NCBI RefSeq assembly: GCF_036373705.1 | Contig: NC_089864.1 | Coordinates: 1,978,501-2,042,500, forward strand | DNA length: 64,000 nucleotides | Reading direction: 5' to 3' | Source: Amia ocellicauda | Lineage: Eukaryota > Chordata > Actinopteri > Amiiformes > Amiidae | In this document: positions 63,300 through 64,000 of the stretch, piece by piece | Numbering within the stretch: the first letter of the stretch is position 1 | How the letters are laid out: every line of letters starts with the position of its first letter | The notes under the pieces: model-generated | What the model saw: the letters and a program-made list of their open reading frames with translations, nothing else | Database searches by the model: none | What the model was told of the DNA's origin: nothing | Made by a program: the position numbers and the translations under genes

Positions 63300-64000
63300 T
63301 ACAAAATACAGCAGCCATGCCATGTATCAAAATAATCTACTGTATTTATGTATTTTAAAAATACTAAAAATACTTTTACAAGGCAGCATGAAATCACTTC
63401 GCAAACCTTTCATCTATCGGCCTGTTTAATCTATCACCAGTAAACTGACTCAGTTGATTAAGTAGACAATGTTTGATAGCAACAGCTTTTCTCTGCCAAA
63501 CAACTGATGGCACCTTTCTTCATAGCAACTAGTTTCTAAGTAATTAATCATTTGATTGTTAATCATAAATATGATAATAAATTATGTGTCAGGCAGTCAT
63601 TCATACAATGGTATGCAGAATCATGATCCTAGTAAACAGCTACTTCAATTAGGGTACAATCATTTAGCTATCAATTATTTATTTATCAATTATTGTGCAC
63701 CTATTTGGAAGTCGAAAACAAACATTTTAGCACTTTGTCAACAATTATTAAATTATCAATATGTTTTGATTTTAAATGTAGCCACTGAATCTATTGAGAG
63801 CCTCAGAATATAGGTATAGAGGACACATACACATTAATAGTGTAGTAAGAACATTTACTTAAACTCCAATAGAAAATACTACAATAGAGAATACTACAGA
63901 CCAGGTATTCCAAAACAGTTCAAAAGTCCTACCAAATGCAGTCAAACTTTTGTGTGGGTGTGGCTGAGAGAGTAAGCGTGTGATTGAGTGAGTGTGTGTG
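63300..64000. other. Right edge, no gene recognised
   Basis: AT-rich DNA with no coding exon, RNA gene or mobile element I can identify. The next receptor gene, if the array continues, would start beyond the window. Confidence 0.5.

Overview
The window looks like vertebrate genomic DNA from a ray-finned fish. Genes are small multi-exon units with GT-AG introns. Introns and spacers are rich in fish-type repeats: Tc1/mariner elements, a CR1-like LINE, V-SINE-like tails, a Harbinger element, and long AC, AG, ATT and TA microsatellites. I suspect an early-branching ray-finned fish, but the sequence alone does not settle the species.

Gene content matches the MHC class III neighbourhood, where human DDAH2 sits among LY6 genes, with MPIG6B and NCR3 in the same region. 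From left to right: a three-exon LY6/uPAR gene on the minus strand (1674-2967); a six-coding-exon DDAH2 gene on the plus strand (8667-13281); then at least five immunoglobulin-superfamily (IgSF) membrane-receptor genes, all on the plus strand, over about 48 kb. Genes A (15303-23144), B (30918-33122) and E (58188-63235) share one plan: signal peptide, canonical V-type domain, a second Ig-like domain without the canonical cysteine pair, one transmembrane segment and a short tail. Genes C (38659-42813) and D (45637-48395) have a single V domain ending in a J-like strand (IGNATRLVYE or IGAGIRLVYE), resembling NKp30 (NCR3). Exon junctions in all five are almost all phase 1, so exons can be exchanged without frameshift. 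The transmembrane/tail exons of A and D are both exactly 245 bases and end similarly, which suggests such an exchange.

The array is expanded and broken up by mobile DNA. Intron 2 of gene A holds a CR1-like LINE (minus strand) with an intact Tc1-like element inserted in it. A second, nearly identical and equally intact Tc1-like copy lies between B and C. Both have a DD36E catalytic spacing, as in the Incomer family. Between D and E lies a Harbinger element with a broken transposase and an opposed Myb-like gene. Degenerate Tc1 pieces, a fold-back element, V-SINE-like tails and a gag zinc-knuckle relic fill other spaces. Several non-coding blocks are shared between receptor genes, supporting growth of the array by segmental duplication.

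The points most worth following are the MHC-linked receptor array with its cysteine-less second Ig domain, the NKp30-like V genes, the A/D chimera, and a DDAH2 in which the residue aligned with the DDAH catalytic histidine is proline. All gene models come from reading splice sites and frames by eye. No database search or transcript evidence was available.
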